64,000 nucleotides of DNA from Solenopsis invicta (lineage: Eukaryota > Arthropoda > Insecta > Hymenoptera > Formicidae): NCBI RefSeq assembly GCF_016802725.1, contig NC_052664.1, forward strand, positions 27,917,275-27,981,274, written 5' to 3'. Position 1 is the first letter of the stretch; every line of letters begins with the position of its first letter. The notes beneath the pieces were generated by a model. That model saw only the letters and a list, made by a program, of their open reading frames with translations. It made no database searches and was not told the DNA's origin. Made by a program: the position numbers and the translations under genes. Positions 1 through 10,618 of the stretch are shown here, piece by piece.

Positions 1-12
1 AACGAGCCACCC

Positions 13-266
13 CAAGGGGATAACTACTAGCTAAAATGTTGTCCCACAAATTACATGATTTCATATGATTTCATATGATTTTATTACGATTTCTGGTGAT
101 TTCATCCGATTTTATGATTACATCTAATTGCAAAATGATTACACGGGAATTTGTAAGGATTTTATTATTATTTTATATGATTTCATCTAATTACAAATGA
201 TTTCATAAAGATTTCATAATGATTTCGGGGACTGTCCCACGATTACATGAAGTGGTTACCCCCTCG
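13..266. mobile_element. Short MITE-like unit at the left end of the composite
   Basis: Both ends of this 250-bp unit match the ends of the larger element (AGGGGATAACTACT at the left, AGTGGTTACCCCCT at the right). The body is a run of imperfect TGATTTCATA-like 10-12 bp repeats. It resembles 4990-5338 in the same orientation, so the composite is bracketed by two related MITE-like blocks, of which only this one has both ends. No separate target duplication flanks it. Confidence 0.55.
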
Positions 267-1261
267 GAAATTCCAAAAGGGTTTAATGAAACGTTTGCAT
301 GAAATAACGACTTTATCCATTCGTTATCCCGTGTTATTCGAGTTTCTTGCATATTGCTTCTCTTATAAAGTCACCTCGTAATAATCGTCAACGAGCAGAA
401 GTTTGCTCGTGCACCGTCAATTGGCAAATAGTTCTGTTTGCAGTTGTTTGTCATGCTGACTCTGATGCTTGGCGGCGCCCTTTTTTCTAATTCCATGTGC
501 GTGTGCATAAGTATACATTTTATGTACCGAGAACTCTCTTCTTCTCTCTCCGTTCCATTATTTTTTGTTGTGAGATGATCTTTGACCTCTCTAGCTGATA
601 ACCCTCCGATATTCCATGAATCAGAACACTTGTTTCTTTGAGTATATCAATATCTGCTTCTGGTTAAAGAGGTGCCGATCGACGTTTAAATTTAGCCCCA
701 CGATTTTAAAAAGAGCCGAAGATCAGTACAGTAAGACGCTCGGTGTATCGTGGAAGTATCGAAAATGACACGCAAGGTTTTAATTATTTCTTCGTCGCTC
801 TCTATCTCATTTACACAGCTGTGTTTTCTTCCGCGGTATATGGTGGAGTAGTTTGCTTACAAGTGACTTTTATCGATACAGTTATTTTAATTTAATTTTT
901 TTTACACAAGAGAAATTATAATTAAAATCATAATCTAAGTGTGATGTAGATTGGAGTAAAAAGAATATGGCAAATTTGGCATCGTCAAAAGTATCGATGT
1001 TTTACTTTATCTAATATTTTGTACGAAAATACGAATTTACAATGCAATACTTTTAGATCGATATTTATAGTAGTAAATAATTTTTAATCTTTGATTAATT
1101 AATTGAAGATTTATTCATAAATTTGTTACATTTTTTTCTTTCAATCAAAGATTGAAAATCATTTATGACTATGAATATTGGCCTTAGACTTCTCACTTTT
1201 TCCAAGATTGATAGAGCTAAGAAACTCATTTACTTTTAAATTAATAATTTTGTTAATGAAT
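267..1261. other. Unidentified cargo of the composite element
   Basis: About 1 kb of mixed-composition sequence between the short MITE unit and the BEL LTR candidate. No protein similarity could be recognised on either strand. Its inverted copy is at about 33970-34960. It could be host sequence captured between the two MITE-like blocks. Confidence 0.4.
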
Positions 1262-1535
1262 TGTCTTGCAAATAAATCGAGTCAATTAAAGATTGAATTT
1301 AATATATATTTATTTGTCACACACTATGGCCAATCTTACATTGCTGTCGCTAATTGTACATATTGTCGAGGTTTTCTCGTTCGCTTCTCAAGGACAACGA
1401 CAACGACTGATCAACGCGTGCACAAAATTCTTTTCTTACTCTTTCAATCGTATTTACATGCTATTCAAATTTTTCGACACAGTCAAAATTTGTTAATTTT
1501 AATGTAGTCTCATTCTATGAGCGAAATGTTATACA
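1262..1535 (-). repeat. Candidate BEL/Pao 3' LTR
   Basis: On the minus strand this begins TGTATAACATT directly after a purine-rich tract (GGTGGGCGGGA), the usual arrangement of polypurine tract and 3' LTR, and follows the end of the pol relic. An AATAAA lies inside. The far boundary is set at a plausible ACA end and is uncertain. No 5' LTR is present. Confidence 0.5.
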
Positions 1536-1562
1536 TCCCGCCCACCAATTAATGCTAATTAA

Positions 1563-4390
1563 TTAATACAAAAAACCTTTTTTACAATTGTCATCGTTGC
1601 TGTCAGAATCTGGAAGATTACATAATTTAGTTAGCGACCTTTTATACATTCCGGTTGCGGTTTTTAATGTGACAACTCGAACCTTGTCATCTATGCCCTT
1701 ATGAATTTCAATTACCCTACCTAATTTCCATTTTAACAGTAGTGAATTATTATCTTGTGTTAATACAACGTCATTGATTGCTAAGTTAGATTTTTCGACC
1801 CTCCATTTCACCTTGCCTTGTAATGATGTTAAATATTCGATAGTCCATCGCTTCCAGAAATCCTGCGTAATTTTTTGTAATAATTGCCAACGATCAAGCC
1901 GGTTGATTTAAACGCTGGACAAGTCATTGTCTGGAAGACTTGTTAACGGCTCTCCGATGAGAAAATGGCTGGGTGTAAGTGGTTGCAGGTCTTCAAGTGT
2001 GGAAGGCAGTTGGCAAATTGGACGCGAATTCAAGCATGCTTCTATTTGAATTAAAATTGTATTTAATTCTTCAAAGGTCAAAAATGTGGTGCCAATTATT
2101 TTAAATGAAACTTACAAGATTTGACTCCTGCCTCCCACAGCCCACCCATGTGAGGTGGTGAAGGTGGAATAAATTTCCAATAAATGCGATTGGGCACAAA
2201 AAATTTATCGCTTATTTCTCGCTTATTTATCGTTAATTAAGAAATGCATCTCGCTGAGCTCATTTTTCGCTCCGACGAAATTCGTCGCGTTATCGCTAAA
2301 AAAGCTTTGAGGGCAACTCCGCCGACCCACAAATCGTCTAATTGTAAGTGCAGCAAAAAATAATGCCGAACTGAGGTGGCTAACTAATTCGAGGTGTATT
2401 GCCTTAGTCGCAAGACAGATAAACAGTGATATATACGACTTATTGGTCTTTCTACCACGTCCGCGATTTACTAATGTTCTGATAGGGCCAGCAAAATTCA
2501 CGCCAGTTACGAGAAACGGGCGTCCCGGAGTGACACGGTCTGCGGGTAATTGTCCCATTATCTGCGATAATGTTTTCGGCTTATTTCGGAAACAAATCAC
2601 ATCCATGAGCAATCCTTCTAGCGATTGCCCCTCCCTCCGAGCGGCCAGTACTTCTCACGAATAGCGTATAATAGATTCTGCGGACCGGCATGTAATAATC
2701 TATGATGTTCTCGCTTAATTAATAATCGTGTAAAATTGCTGTCTGAAGGCAACAAAATAGGATGTTTTTTCTGAAATGACGCGACCGCGTTTTAAATTCT
2801 GCCGCTCGCCCTGAGAACACTTTTTTTGTCCAGAAATGGACTAAATTGCGACAACTTGCTTGTTGCATTAACATGACCTTTTGCTTGTACGGCTGCTATC
2901 TCACTGGCAAAATGAGCCCTTTGCGTAGCTTTAATTAGTAATTGATGTGCCTTACCGATTTCTTCCACTGACAAATAATTGAAATTTCGATTTACTTTAC
3001 TTAATTTTGCATTCTGACTAAATTGCAAAATCCATGCTAAAATGCGCTCGATCTTTGAGAGCGATGAATAATTATTTATTAACGTTTGAATTAAATTGTT
3101 TGAAGTATTAACGCTTAAGTTTGTTCGTGAATTTGGCCGTTGTTCGGCTTCAATTTGATTTATCTCTGATTGTGACAATTCAGTCAATACCGATTGTAAC
3201 TCATTTTGCGAGCAATCATCACACTTCGCTAGCCAATCGGGACCCTCCCACCATAATCTACTTTGTATTAGATTTTTCATACTTGTGCCTCTTGATATTA
3301 AGTCGGCTGGGTTGTGCTCGCTTCGGACATAACGCCAATCATTCGACGGGAGAGTTGACCGAATTTCGGCTGTTCTGTTTGATACAAATATTTTTTGACG
3401 CGATGGACTGCAGGCGATCCATGCCAACGCCACCGTGGAATCGCTCCATGCATATATTTCGTCAAAATTGATTTTAAGAGCTTCCCTTTGTAATAATCTA
3501 GCTAAAACAATGGCTCCACATAGCTCTAACTTCGGCAATGTAATGGTTTTATTTTTAATTTGCGCTACTCGTGACTTTGAGCACAACAACCTTGAACTAT
3601 AATTATTTTTGTTATCAATTGTTTGTAAATAGATGTATGCTCCGTACGCTTTCAACGAGGCATCGCAAAATGCATGCAGATAAAATCGAATCGCGTTAGA
3701 ATGTGAGATGACTCTTCGAGGGATCCGAATCGTGTGGATTTCCTTGAGATCACCGACATAAGCATTCCAATGTCTGTTGCAAATCGTGCGTTAACGGATC
3801 ATCCCATTCCAAATTTGTGGAATGGCGCCTATGTCTCTTGCATGATAAATGTTGCGCGAATTAAAATTGGACTAACTAAGCCTGTGAATCGAATAATTTT
3901 GAAATTGCTGATAAAATTTTGCGTTTTGTTTTTACTGAATTCGTTATTGGTTAAAATGTAAATTGAAATGTATCTAGCTCTGGGTGCCAGTTTAAGCCTA
4001 ATGTCTTAACTAAACCCATATTAATTGTAACCGTTGAATTTTCAACTTGATCAGCATTCTCGAATTCACTCAGAATTTTCTTGCAATTTGAATGCCATTT
4101 ATGAGCCTTCGCTCATAAATCCACCCCTATTTAATAGTTTTCTTAATTACGAAATTAAATTAATTGCTTTAGCCTCACAGTCAACTCCGATAAGGATATA
4201 AATCGACATATAAATCGTTTAATAAAACCTTAGACGCTTGACCGACCTCCTCGCCGGCGCCACTAGCTAAATATCGAACGCAACGTATCGCTAAAAATGG
4301 AGCGCACGCTAAGCCGTATGTTACGGTGTTTAATTCAAATTCCTTTATCGGTTCATTCGGAGAAAATCGCCATAAAATTTTGAAATTTTT
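1563..4390 (-). pseudogene. BEL/Pao retrotransposon pol relic (copy 1)
   Basis: A decayed Pao-type polyprotein read on the minus strand. From its N-terminal side come a reverse transcriptase remnant (about 4390-3660, including the part near the YVDD box, with frameshifts and stops), an RNase H-like region (3655-2792) with WSDSTVALAW and PADLISRG, an integrase core (2612-2223) with SDNATNF, and the C-terminal DUF5641 region (about 1895-1563). The position of the first integrase aspartate reads GVNFAGP, with Asn in place of the usual Asp. Gag, protease and the N-terminal RT are missing, cut off by a fold-back element. The open blocks are separated by stops, so it cannot make a working polyprotein. 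Confidence 0.88.
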
Positions 4391-4392
4391 GT

Positions 4393-4745
4393 TCTGAATA
4401 TTTTATCTGCGTTGCTCAATCGGCTGTTAGATAACGACCTAAGTCTGGAGCGTAATGTAAATGTACTACCAGACAATCATACTGTGGAAATGTGTAATTT
4501 ATTAAATGGAGACTGAAAATGTGTCACGATATATTTTTTCTCTCATACGTATATATGAGAGAAAAATATACAGATGGCACATTGTCAGTCTCCATTTAAT
4601 AAAGTTTATATAATTAAACGTTATTCAGTTTCTATTTGATTATCATGTCTGGTACTGAATTCACATTACGTTTTAAATTTATGTCGTTATTTAACAGTAG
4701 ATTGAACAGAACAGATAAAATATTTTTAATCCAATTTGTTCTTTT
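4393..4745. repeat. Fold-back (palindromic) element in the BEL relic
   Basis: The left half (4393-4548) and right half (4551-4745) are imperfect reverse complements centred near 4550. The innermost part around TCTCATACGTATATATGAGA is nearly perfect and outer parts carry mismatches. It abuts the truncated RT, so it marks the breakpoint. The counterpart in the inverted segment is about 30495-30848. Confidence 0.75.
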
Positions 4746-4989
4746 ATTTCTATATAAGGTACATTATATTACAGTGATAAAAAAATTAAGCTTACTTTGG
4801 TTTTTAGTAAATTGTTAATTTAAAAGTATTAAATAAGTTTTTTTGCTGTACCAATCTTGTAAATATAAATAAATATAAATACCATATAAATGCGCTGGTT
4901 GAAGTTTGGAACGTTTCTGGAGCAATTTTTAAAAAATTATTTTTTACGATTCTACTTTGTCAAACAATGACTGTTAAGTGCTATAAACT
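4746..4989. other. AT-rich spacer
   Basis: AT-rich sequence between the fold-back element and the right-end repeat array. Nothing recognisable. Confidence 0.4.
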
Positions 4990-5338
4990 GTGCTAAAATC
5001 ATAATGATTACGCATGATTTCCATTGATTACACAAAAGCCCAAAATGATTTCTGCTGATTACATATGATTTCATTATAATTTCTGGTGATTTCATATGAT
5101 TTCATTATGATTTCTAATGATTTCATATGATTTCGTTATGATTTCTGATGATTTTATATGATTTTATTATAATTTCTGATTTCATGATTACATTTGATTG
5201 CAAAATGATCACACGAAGATTTCGTAAGAATTTTATAATGATTTTATATGATTTTATCTGATTACAAATGATTTCGTAAAGATTTCATAATGATTTCGGG
5301 GACACTGTCCTATGATTACATGAAGTGGTTATCCCCTC
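4990..5338. repeat. GATTTCATA-type subterminal array, right end of composite
   Basis: Imperfect tandem and dispersed copies of TGATTTCATATGATTTC-like units interspersed with TGATTACA, ending in AGTGGTTATCCCCT. It matches 40-266 in order and orientation. Subterminal repeat arrays of this kind often hold transposase binding sites (inference). Confidence 0.7.
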
Positions 5339-5349
5339 GAGCCACCCTG

Positions 5350-5412
5350 TTCCTACGGCGCGTATAGGCTAGTCGAGCCAAGGCGAGCCTTGGCGAGCCA
5401 CGCGCCGTTGGA
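5350..5412. repeat. GC-rich gagcca repeat
   Basis: Contains GGCGCGTATAGGCTAGTC and repeated GGCGAGCC units, with CGGCGCG at one end and CGCGCCG at the other, suggesting a small inverted-repeat element. Related sequence is at 29822-29890 and 36045-36205. The composite element appears to have inserted in or next to it. Confidence 0.5.
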
Positions 5413-5452
5413 CCTCGCTTCAACGAACAAACCCAATAAACACTTTTTCCAG

Positions 5453-5806
5453 GTCGTTTACCCGAGTCATCTACTATCGAAAAGTTTAAAGAGAATCTCA
5501 TGAAAGGAATAGACATGGTCACCGATGACGAGCGCCGTTGGCCAACGGGCCTTTACGGGCTACCAGCAAGATTTGCCAAAATAAAGGATCTCAGCAGCTT
5601 TGATGCCACTTTTTTTGGAGTTCATCCTAAACAAGCAAATGTTATGGATCCGCAGCTTCGTTTAATGCTCGAAGCAACATATGAATCAATAATTGATGCT
5701 GGTATCAATCCTACAACCGTGAGAGGATCGCGTACCGGTGTATTTGTAGGAATATGTAACTCGGAATCGGAAGAATTTGGGATGAGGGACCCAGAGGCCA
5801 TAAATG
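5453..5806 (+). CDS. FAS copy A: first half of ketosynthase (exon)
   Basis: Starts after a TTTTTCCAG acceptor and ends at a GT donor. It encodes the N-terminal KS segment that begins GRLPESSTIEKFKENL and runs through DDERRWPTGLYGLP and VMDPQLRLMLEATYES, a typical KS substrate-channel and dimer region. The reading frame is open throughout. The ATG at 5500 is internal, because the true start exon is upstream. The intron 5807-6049 separates it from the catalytic Cys exon. Confidence 0.85.
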
Positions 5807-6049
5807 GTTTGTATATTATGAAATATAATGCCAAAATATTTTCTCATGATCAGTTTATAATTACTTTTATTTTTCTATCTATAAAAGTCTAGTTAAAGAA
5901 ACAATTTCTTCAATGAAACATAACTTTTATTTGAGTGTACGTGTAATAATTGTTGTTTCTATTTGTATATTTATTATAAATATCTTATGGCATGAGAGAA
6001 GATGGCATGATTTGATAAAAATAAATAAAAAATTTATATTTGTTTGCAG

Positions 6050-9000
6050 GATACAGTATGCTGGGAAGTACTAAAGCAATGTTTGCGAATAGAGTTTCGT
6101 ACTCATTTGATTTTACTGGACCTAGTTACGCAGTGGATACGGCTTGTTCATCGCCCATGTACGGGTTACATCACGCTGTGAGCGCAATACGCGCCGGCGA
6201 GTACGATGCTGCTATCGTCGGTGGACTGAATCTTGTGTTAAGGCCGAATTCCTCACTTCAATTTCACAAATTGAATATGCTGTCCCAGGATGACAAATGT
6301 AAGGCATTCGATGCTTCGGGTGTCGGTTACGTGAGAGCTGAAGCGGTGGTGGCAATATATTTGCAAAAAGCAAAGAATGCGCGTAGAGTATACGCGACGG
6401 TAATTAGAACAAAGACGAATATCGACGGCTACAAACCCCAGGGTATTGTGTATCCTAATGGTGAAAAGCAGAACCAATTGATGAACGATATTTATAACGA
6501 AGCAGGAATTAATCCCGCAGACGTGAGTTACGTGGAAGCTCATGGTACTGGTACCAAAGTAGGTGATCCAGAGGAGGTAAATTCTATCGATAAACTATTC
6601 TGCAAAGACCGGAAGACTTCTTTGCTAATTGGCTCAGTCAAATCTAACATGGGTCATGCGGAACCGGCTAGTGGATTATACTCAATCGCTAAGGTATTGA
6701 TCGCAATGGAAGCAGGTGTAATACCCGCAAATTTGCACTTTGATACTCCGAATACAAATATTCCTGCCTTAAAGGAAGGACGCATTCGAGTAGTCAACAA
6801 GGCCACACCATGGAACGGTGGTCTCGTGGGCATCAATTCGTTCGGCTTTGGCGGCGCAAACGCGCATGTCATTCTTTGCAGCAATGCAAAACCAAAACTA
6901 TCACCGTTATTGAACATCACCGAATCGTTACCGAAATTGGTTGCTGTATCGGGTCGAACAAAGGAAGCGGTACACACTTTATTAGATAAAACAAAAGAGC
7001 ACCGTAACAACGATGAATTTCTCTCGCTATTACACTTAATACACAATAATGATATTTCCTGTCATGAAATTCGCGGTTACGAAGTACTGAACATCGATAA
7101 TACACGAGAAGTGACCGAGAGAACGAGTTATAAAGAAAGGCGACCCATTTGGTTCATATTTTCCGGTATGGGCTCGCAATGGCCAGGCATGGGTCATGGA
7201 TTGTTCGGCATTGAAACTTTTCAACGTAGTTTGCGACGATGCGCGGACGCGTTGGCACCCCACGGCATCGACCTCATTAATATCATCATGAACGCCACTG
7301 ACGAGATGTTCGAGGATATACTCAAATCTTTTGTGACTATCACGGCTATGCAGGTAGCTCTCGTGGATATTTTAACGTCGATAGGTATATCGCCGGACGG
7401 TATAGTCGGACACTCCGTTGGAGAATTGGGTTGTGCTTATGCTGACGGTGCGTTTACACCGGAGCAAACTGTCTTAGCGGCTTACTCTAGAGGCAAGGCG
7501 ATTATGGATTCCAAGTTGGAACTTGGCGCTATGGCGGCAGTTGGTTTAAGTTGGGAGGAAGCCAGAAAAATGTGTCCACCCGATATCACTCCTGCTTGCC
7601 ACAACGCCGAAGACTTAGTCACTGTTTCCGGTCCGGCTGAGTCTATCCAAAAATTTGCAGAAAGTCTGAAGAGCAAAGATATCTTCGTTAAAATGGTGCA
7701 AAGTTCTGGCTTCGCTCTTCACAGCGAATACATCGCATCGGCTGGGCCAATGCTACGCGTTTTGCTTGATAAAATTATTCCAAATCCAACGCAGAGATCA
7801 GCGAAATGGATTTCTAGTTCCATACCGGAGTCTGCATGGGACAGTCCGCTCGCGCAGACTAGCTCGCCTGAATACTTCGTAAACAATTTGCTGTCTCCTG
7901 TGCTCTTTAAGCAAGCAATTGCGCATATTCCAGAAAACGCGATAACAATCGAAATTGCACCACACTGTTTGCTACAGGCAATTTTGCGAAGATCGTTCCC
8001 ACCAACGGTGACCAACATCTGTCTCCATAAACGCGATCATTCGGACAATTTAATCTTTCTGCTGTCTAATGTGGGTAAGCTATATATGGCTGGTGCGCAA
8101 CCGAACATCTCCAAATTATATCCAGCGGTAAGTTTTCCAGTTGGTCGAGGAACACCGATGATCGGGCCTCTAATCAAGTGGGACCATTCTATCGCGTGGG
8201 ATGTCCCTAATTTTAATCAGATATCAAGCCACTCGGGAGAACATATAGTTGAAATAGATATATCAAAAGAAACAGATGCATATCTAGCTGGACATGAGAT
8301 AGACGGACGAGTGCTTTTTCCAGCCTCGGGCTATATTCTTCTAGTATGGAAAACTTTAGCGGCACTGATTTTGAACAATTGCCTGTGATATTCGAGAACG
8401 TGTGGTTTCAGCGAGCGACTATTTTGACGAAGGAGGGAACAGTAAAATTCTCGATAACCATTTTCGAAGGAACGGGCGACTTTGAAATCTGTGAGGCCGG
8501 TACAATCGTCGGTAGCGGAAACGTCCGCGTGTCCAAGGCTATCGAGAAGGATCAATTGAAGCTGCCGACACCACTAATGCCACCTACCAACGAGGAGATT
8601 TTGCCATTGAAAGCTAAAGATATTTATAAGGAATTGAGGCTGCGCGGGTGCGAGTATCGCGATACCTTCCAAGGAATCAAATATTCTGATAATTATAGCG
8701 TTGTCGGTGAATTATACTGGTTTAATCAATGGATTCCGTACGTAGATACTATGCTTCAGTTTAGCATAATGCCCTCTAGACATAGACTACTGTATTTACC
8801 GACGCGTCTCCAATACGCCGCGATCAACCCCGTTCTTCATAAACGATTGGTAAAAGAATTGCCAGAAAATGGTGGATTACCGGTGTATCACTATAAGAAC
8901 ATCAATATTGTTAAATCGGGTGGTATCGAGCTCAGAAGAATAAAATTTTCTTTGGCACCTCGACGACAACAGACTCGATCCCAAATATGAACGGTATACT

Positions 9001-9207
9001 TTTGTGCCTTATGAAAATTCGAATAATCTAATAGAAGATCCAAAGAGAGGAAAAATACACGCACTCACTGTACTTTTACAAATTATGTGTGAGAACATGA
9101 TGGCAATGAAACTGAAGGCCGTGGAAGTTGCAGGCGAACGACCCGCAGAAGCTCTTTTGGCCCCCATTATATTTGAAATTTTCAATGGTGAACTAGGCTC
9201 GCCTATC
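6050..9207 (+). pseudogene. FAS copy A: KS catalytic half, AT, DH exon
   Basis: Open from 6050 to about 8350. It holds the KS active-site Cys in VDTACSS (near 6133-6153), KS His motifs EAHGTGT and SNMGHAEP, the KS-AT linker, the malonyl/acetyl transferase nucleophile in GHSVGELG (near 7408) and the DH motif HEIDGRVLFP (near 8293; HxxxGxxxxP pattern). A frameshift near 8350 moves the DH C-terminal half into another frame (8346-8990), and a second near 8975 moves the next segment to 9004-9207. It ends at a GTAAGT donor. KS and AT are undamaged in this exon, so this is the least decayed part of the copy. Confidence 0.88.
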
Positions 9208-9584
9208 GTAAGTGTACCGCAAGATTGTAATAAAGAGTTTATGTCAGTCAAAATGAAATAATTTAGAAAGTTCCTAATACTTTTTCGTGTATACAATATC
9301 AAAGATTAACGGAAACTCTAGAAATTCATAATTAGAAATAAAAAAATCTATGATTGCGCTGATTATGATGACGCGCTCATTTGAAGAAAGCATTTCGGCT
9401 TACTAAACTGTTTACTTATTTCTTGTATTTGTATGCACAGCTTTAAAATGCATGTAAGCTTACAAATGAAATAAGGCATGTCACAAATTGACAGACATAA
9501 TTTGTTTCTATTTGTAATTACTTCTTATTAAGAAGTCCCTTTTCAGTATTTAAAATTACTATAAAACCACTTGATTTGTTCCAG

Positions 9585-10053
9585 ATTGATTTACAAGTGA
9601 TCGCAGTTTCTGCCGACAATTACATAGAGAGTTTAAGTCAAATGAACGTGAATGCCGACGTTGTAACGCGAGATGTAAAGTCTGCACCTCCCGCTCAGGA
9701 TGTGCACCTCGTCATAGCGGCGGATGTTTTGTCAAATCAGTCTCATATTATTCTCCAAAACTTGGTGGCTGCTTTAAAACCTGGTTGTTTCATTCTTCTG
9801 GAGGAAACCGCTAAGCAACTGGATTTGAAGATCACGTTAGAGGAAACTGATCTGACGTTGGCCGGGAAACAAACCGATCCAGCAGGAAAAACATACTTGC
9901 TGCTGAAAAAACGGGAAGAAAGGAGAGAACCGATCGTCATACAAATTACAGAGAAAAATCTCTCATGGCTGGAGAATTTAAAAACAACATTGAAGAAATC
10001 TGATAGCGAGGGTCAAGAAGTACTCCTTGTATCCCAAGGCGAAGAAACCCTTG
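9585..10053 (+). CDS. FAS copy A: pseudo-methyltransferase / structural region exon
   Basis: Begins after TTTGTTCCAG and ends at a GTAAGAT donor. It is open throughout and encodes VSADNYIESLSQMNVNADV and a DVHLVIAADVL segment. These match the methyltransferase-like fold that lost activity in animal FAS and precedes the ER. The ATG at 9576 lies in the intron and is not a start. Confidence 0.75.
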
Positions 10054-10154
10054 GTAAGATAGAAAAAAGTTCATTTTTTTGATTTGCTCTGCAATCCTAA
10101 TTATCGGAACAAAATCAAAGTAAACGGGTCAAAATCTTGTCTTTTTATTCATAG

Positions 10155-10516
10155 GCTTAGTCGGACTCATGACTTGCATACGGCGCAAAACAGCTGGTGC
10201 AAATGCGCGCTGTCTTCATTCAAGACAAGAACACTCCCACGTTTTGCTTATCCTCACCGTTTTACGCAGAACAAATAGACAAAGGATTGATGGCCAATGT
10301 GTTAAAAGGAGGATAATGGGGCAGTTATCGACACTTGCCATTGGATCAACAGAACAATGTATCTTCCCTACAGGTGGAGCACGCTTACGTAAACACATTG
10401 ATGAGGGGAGACCTCAGCAGCTTAAGATGGATGGAAGGCCCATTAAGTTACTACCGATCTGACAATTTTCCCAATATGACGTTTTGCCACGTGTACTATT
10501 CTTCAATTAATTTTAG
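10155..10516 (+). pseudogene. FAS copy A: linker to enoyl reductase (broken exon)
   Basis: After a TATTCATAG acceptor the exon reads GLVGLMTCIRR and then slips frame near 10205. In the shifted frame it continues through SSPFYAEQIDKGLMANVLKGG, hits TAA at 10314-10316, and continues with WGSYRHLPLDQQ to VYYSSINFR at the GTAAGT donor. One frameshift and one nonsense codon within 360 bp. Confidence 0.8.
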
Positions 10517-10618
10517 GTAAGTATTATTTATCAACGTAGTATTTATTGGAAATTTATTGAAAATTTTCAACGATAGCATTCAATTAGAATAAATGGATAT
10601 AAATTCTTTGAATGATAG

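Larger units (their letters stand above)
13..5338. mobile_element. Composite TIR element with 9-bp target duplication (copy 1)
   Basis: The left end starts CAAGGGGATAACTACT and the right end, read inward, GAGGGGATAACCACT, giving imperfect terminal inverted repeats of about 15 bp. GAGCCACCC stands directly outside both ends (4-12 and 5339-5347), a candidate 9-bp target site duplication. The interior holds AT-rich GATTTCATA arrays near both ends, a BEL/Pao relic, a fold-back element and about 1 kb of unidentified sequence. No transposase matching the ends is visible, so it is non-autonomous. A 9-bp duplication is common for Mutator-like elements, but I do not assign a family. It sits in the intron before the second FAS coding exon. 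Confidence 0.6.
1..6049 (+). repeat. Inverted segmental duplication, arm 1
   Basis: Reads as the reverse complement of 29189-35224 with only scattered differences and small indels. It contains a composite transposon-like unit, a GC-rich gagcca repeat, a FAS ketosynthase exon and the following intron. The paired coordinates sum to about 35225 at the left end and 35238 at the right, so there is little net length change. The left edge is cut by the window start. Confidence 0.93.

Noticed and set aside
40..250. CRISPR-like array of GATTTCATA repeats
   Set aside because: Units are degenerate, 10-12 bp, without unique spacers, in a eukaryotic transposon.
1178..1507. 109-residue frame overlapping the BEL LTR
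   Set aside because: Lies antisense to the BEL LTR candidate; no domain, and its inverted copy mirrors it.
10593..10618. Start of a separate ER protein at ATG 10593
   Set aside because: The ATG lies in an intron; the exon begins at 10619, where the FAS motif INFR-DIML joins in phase.
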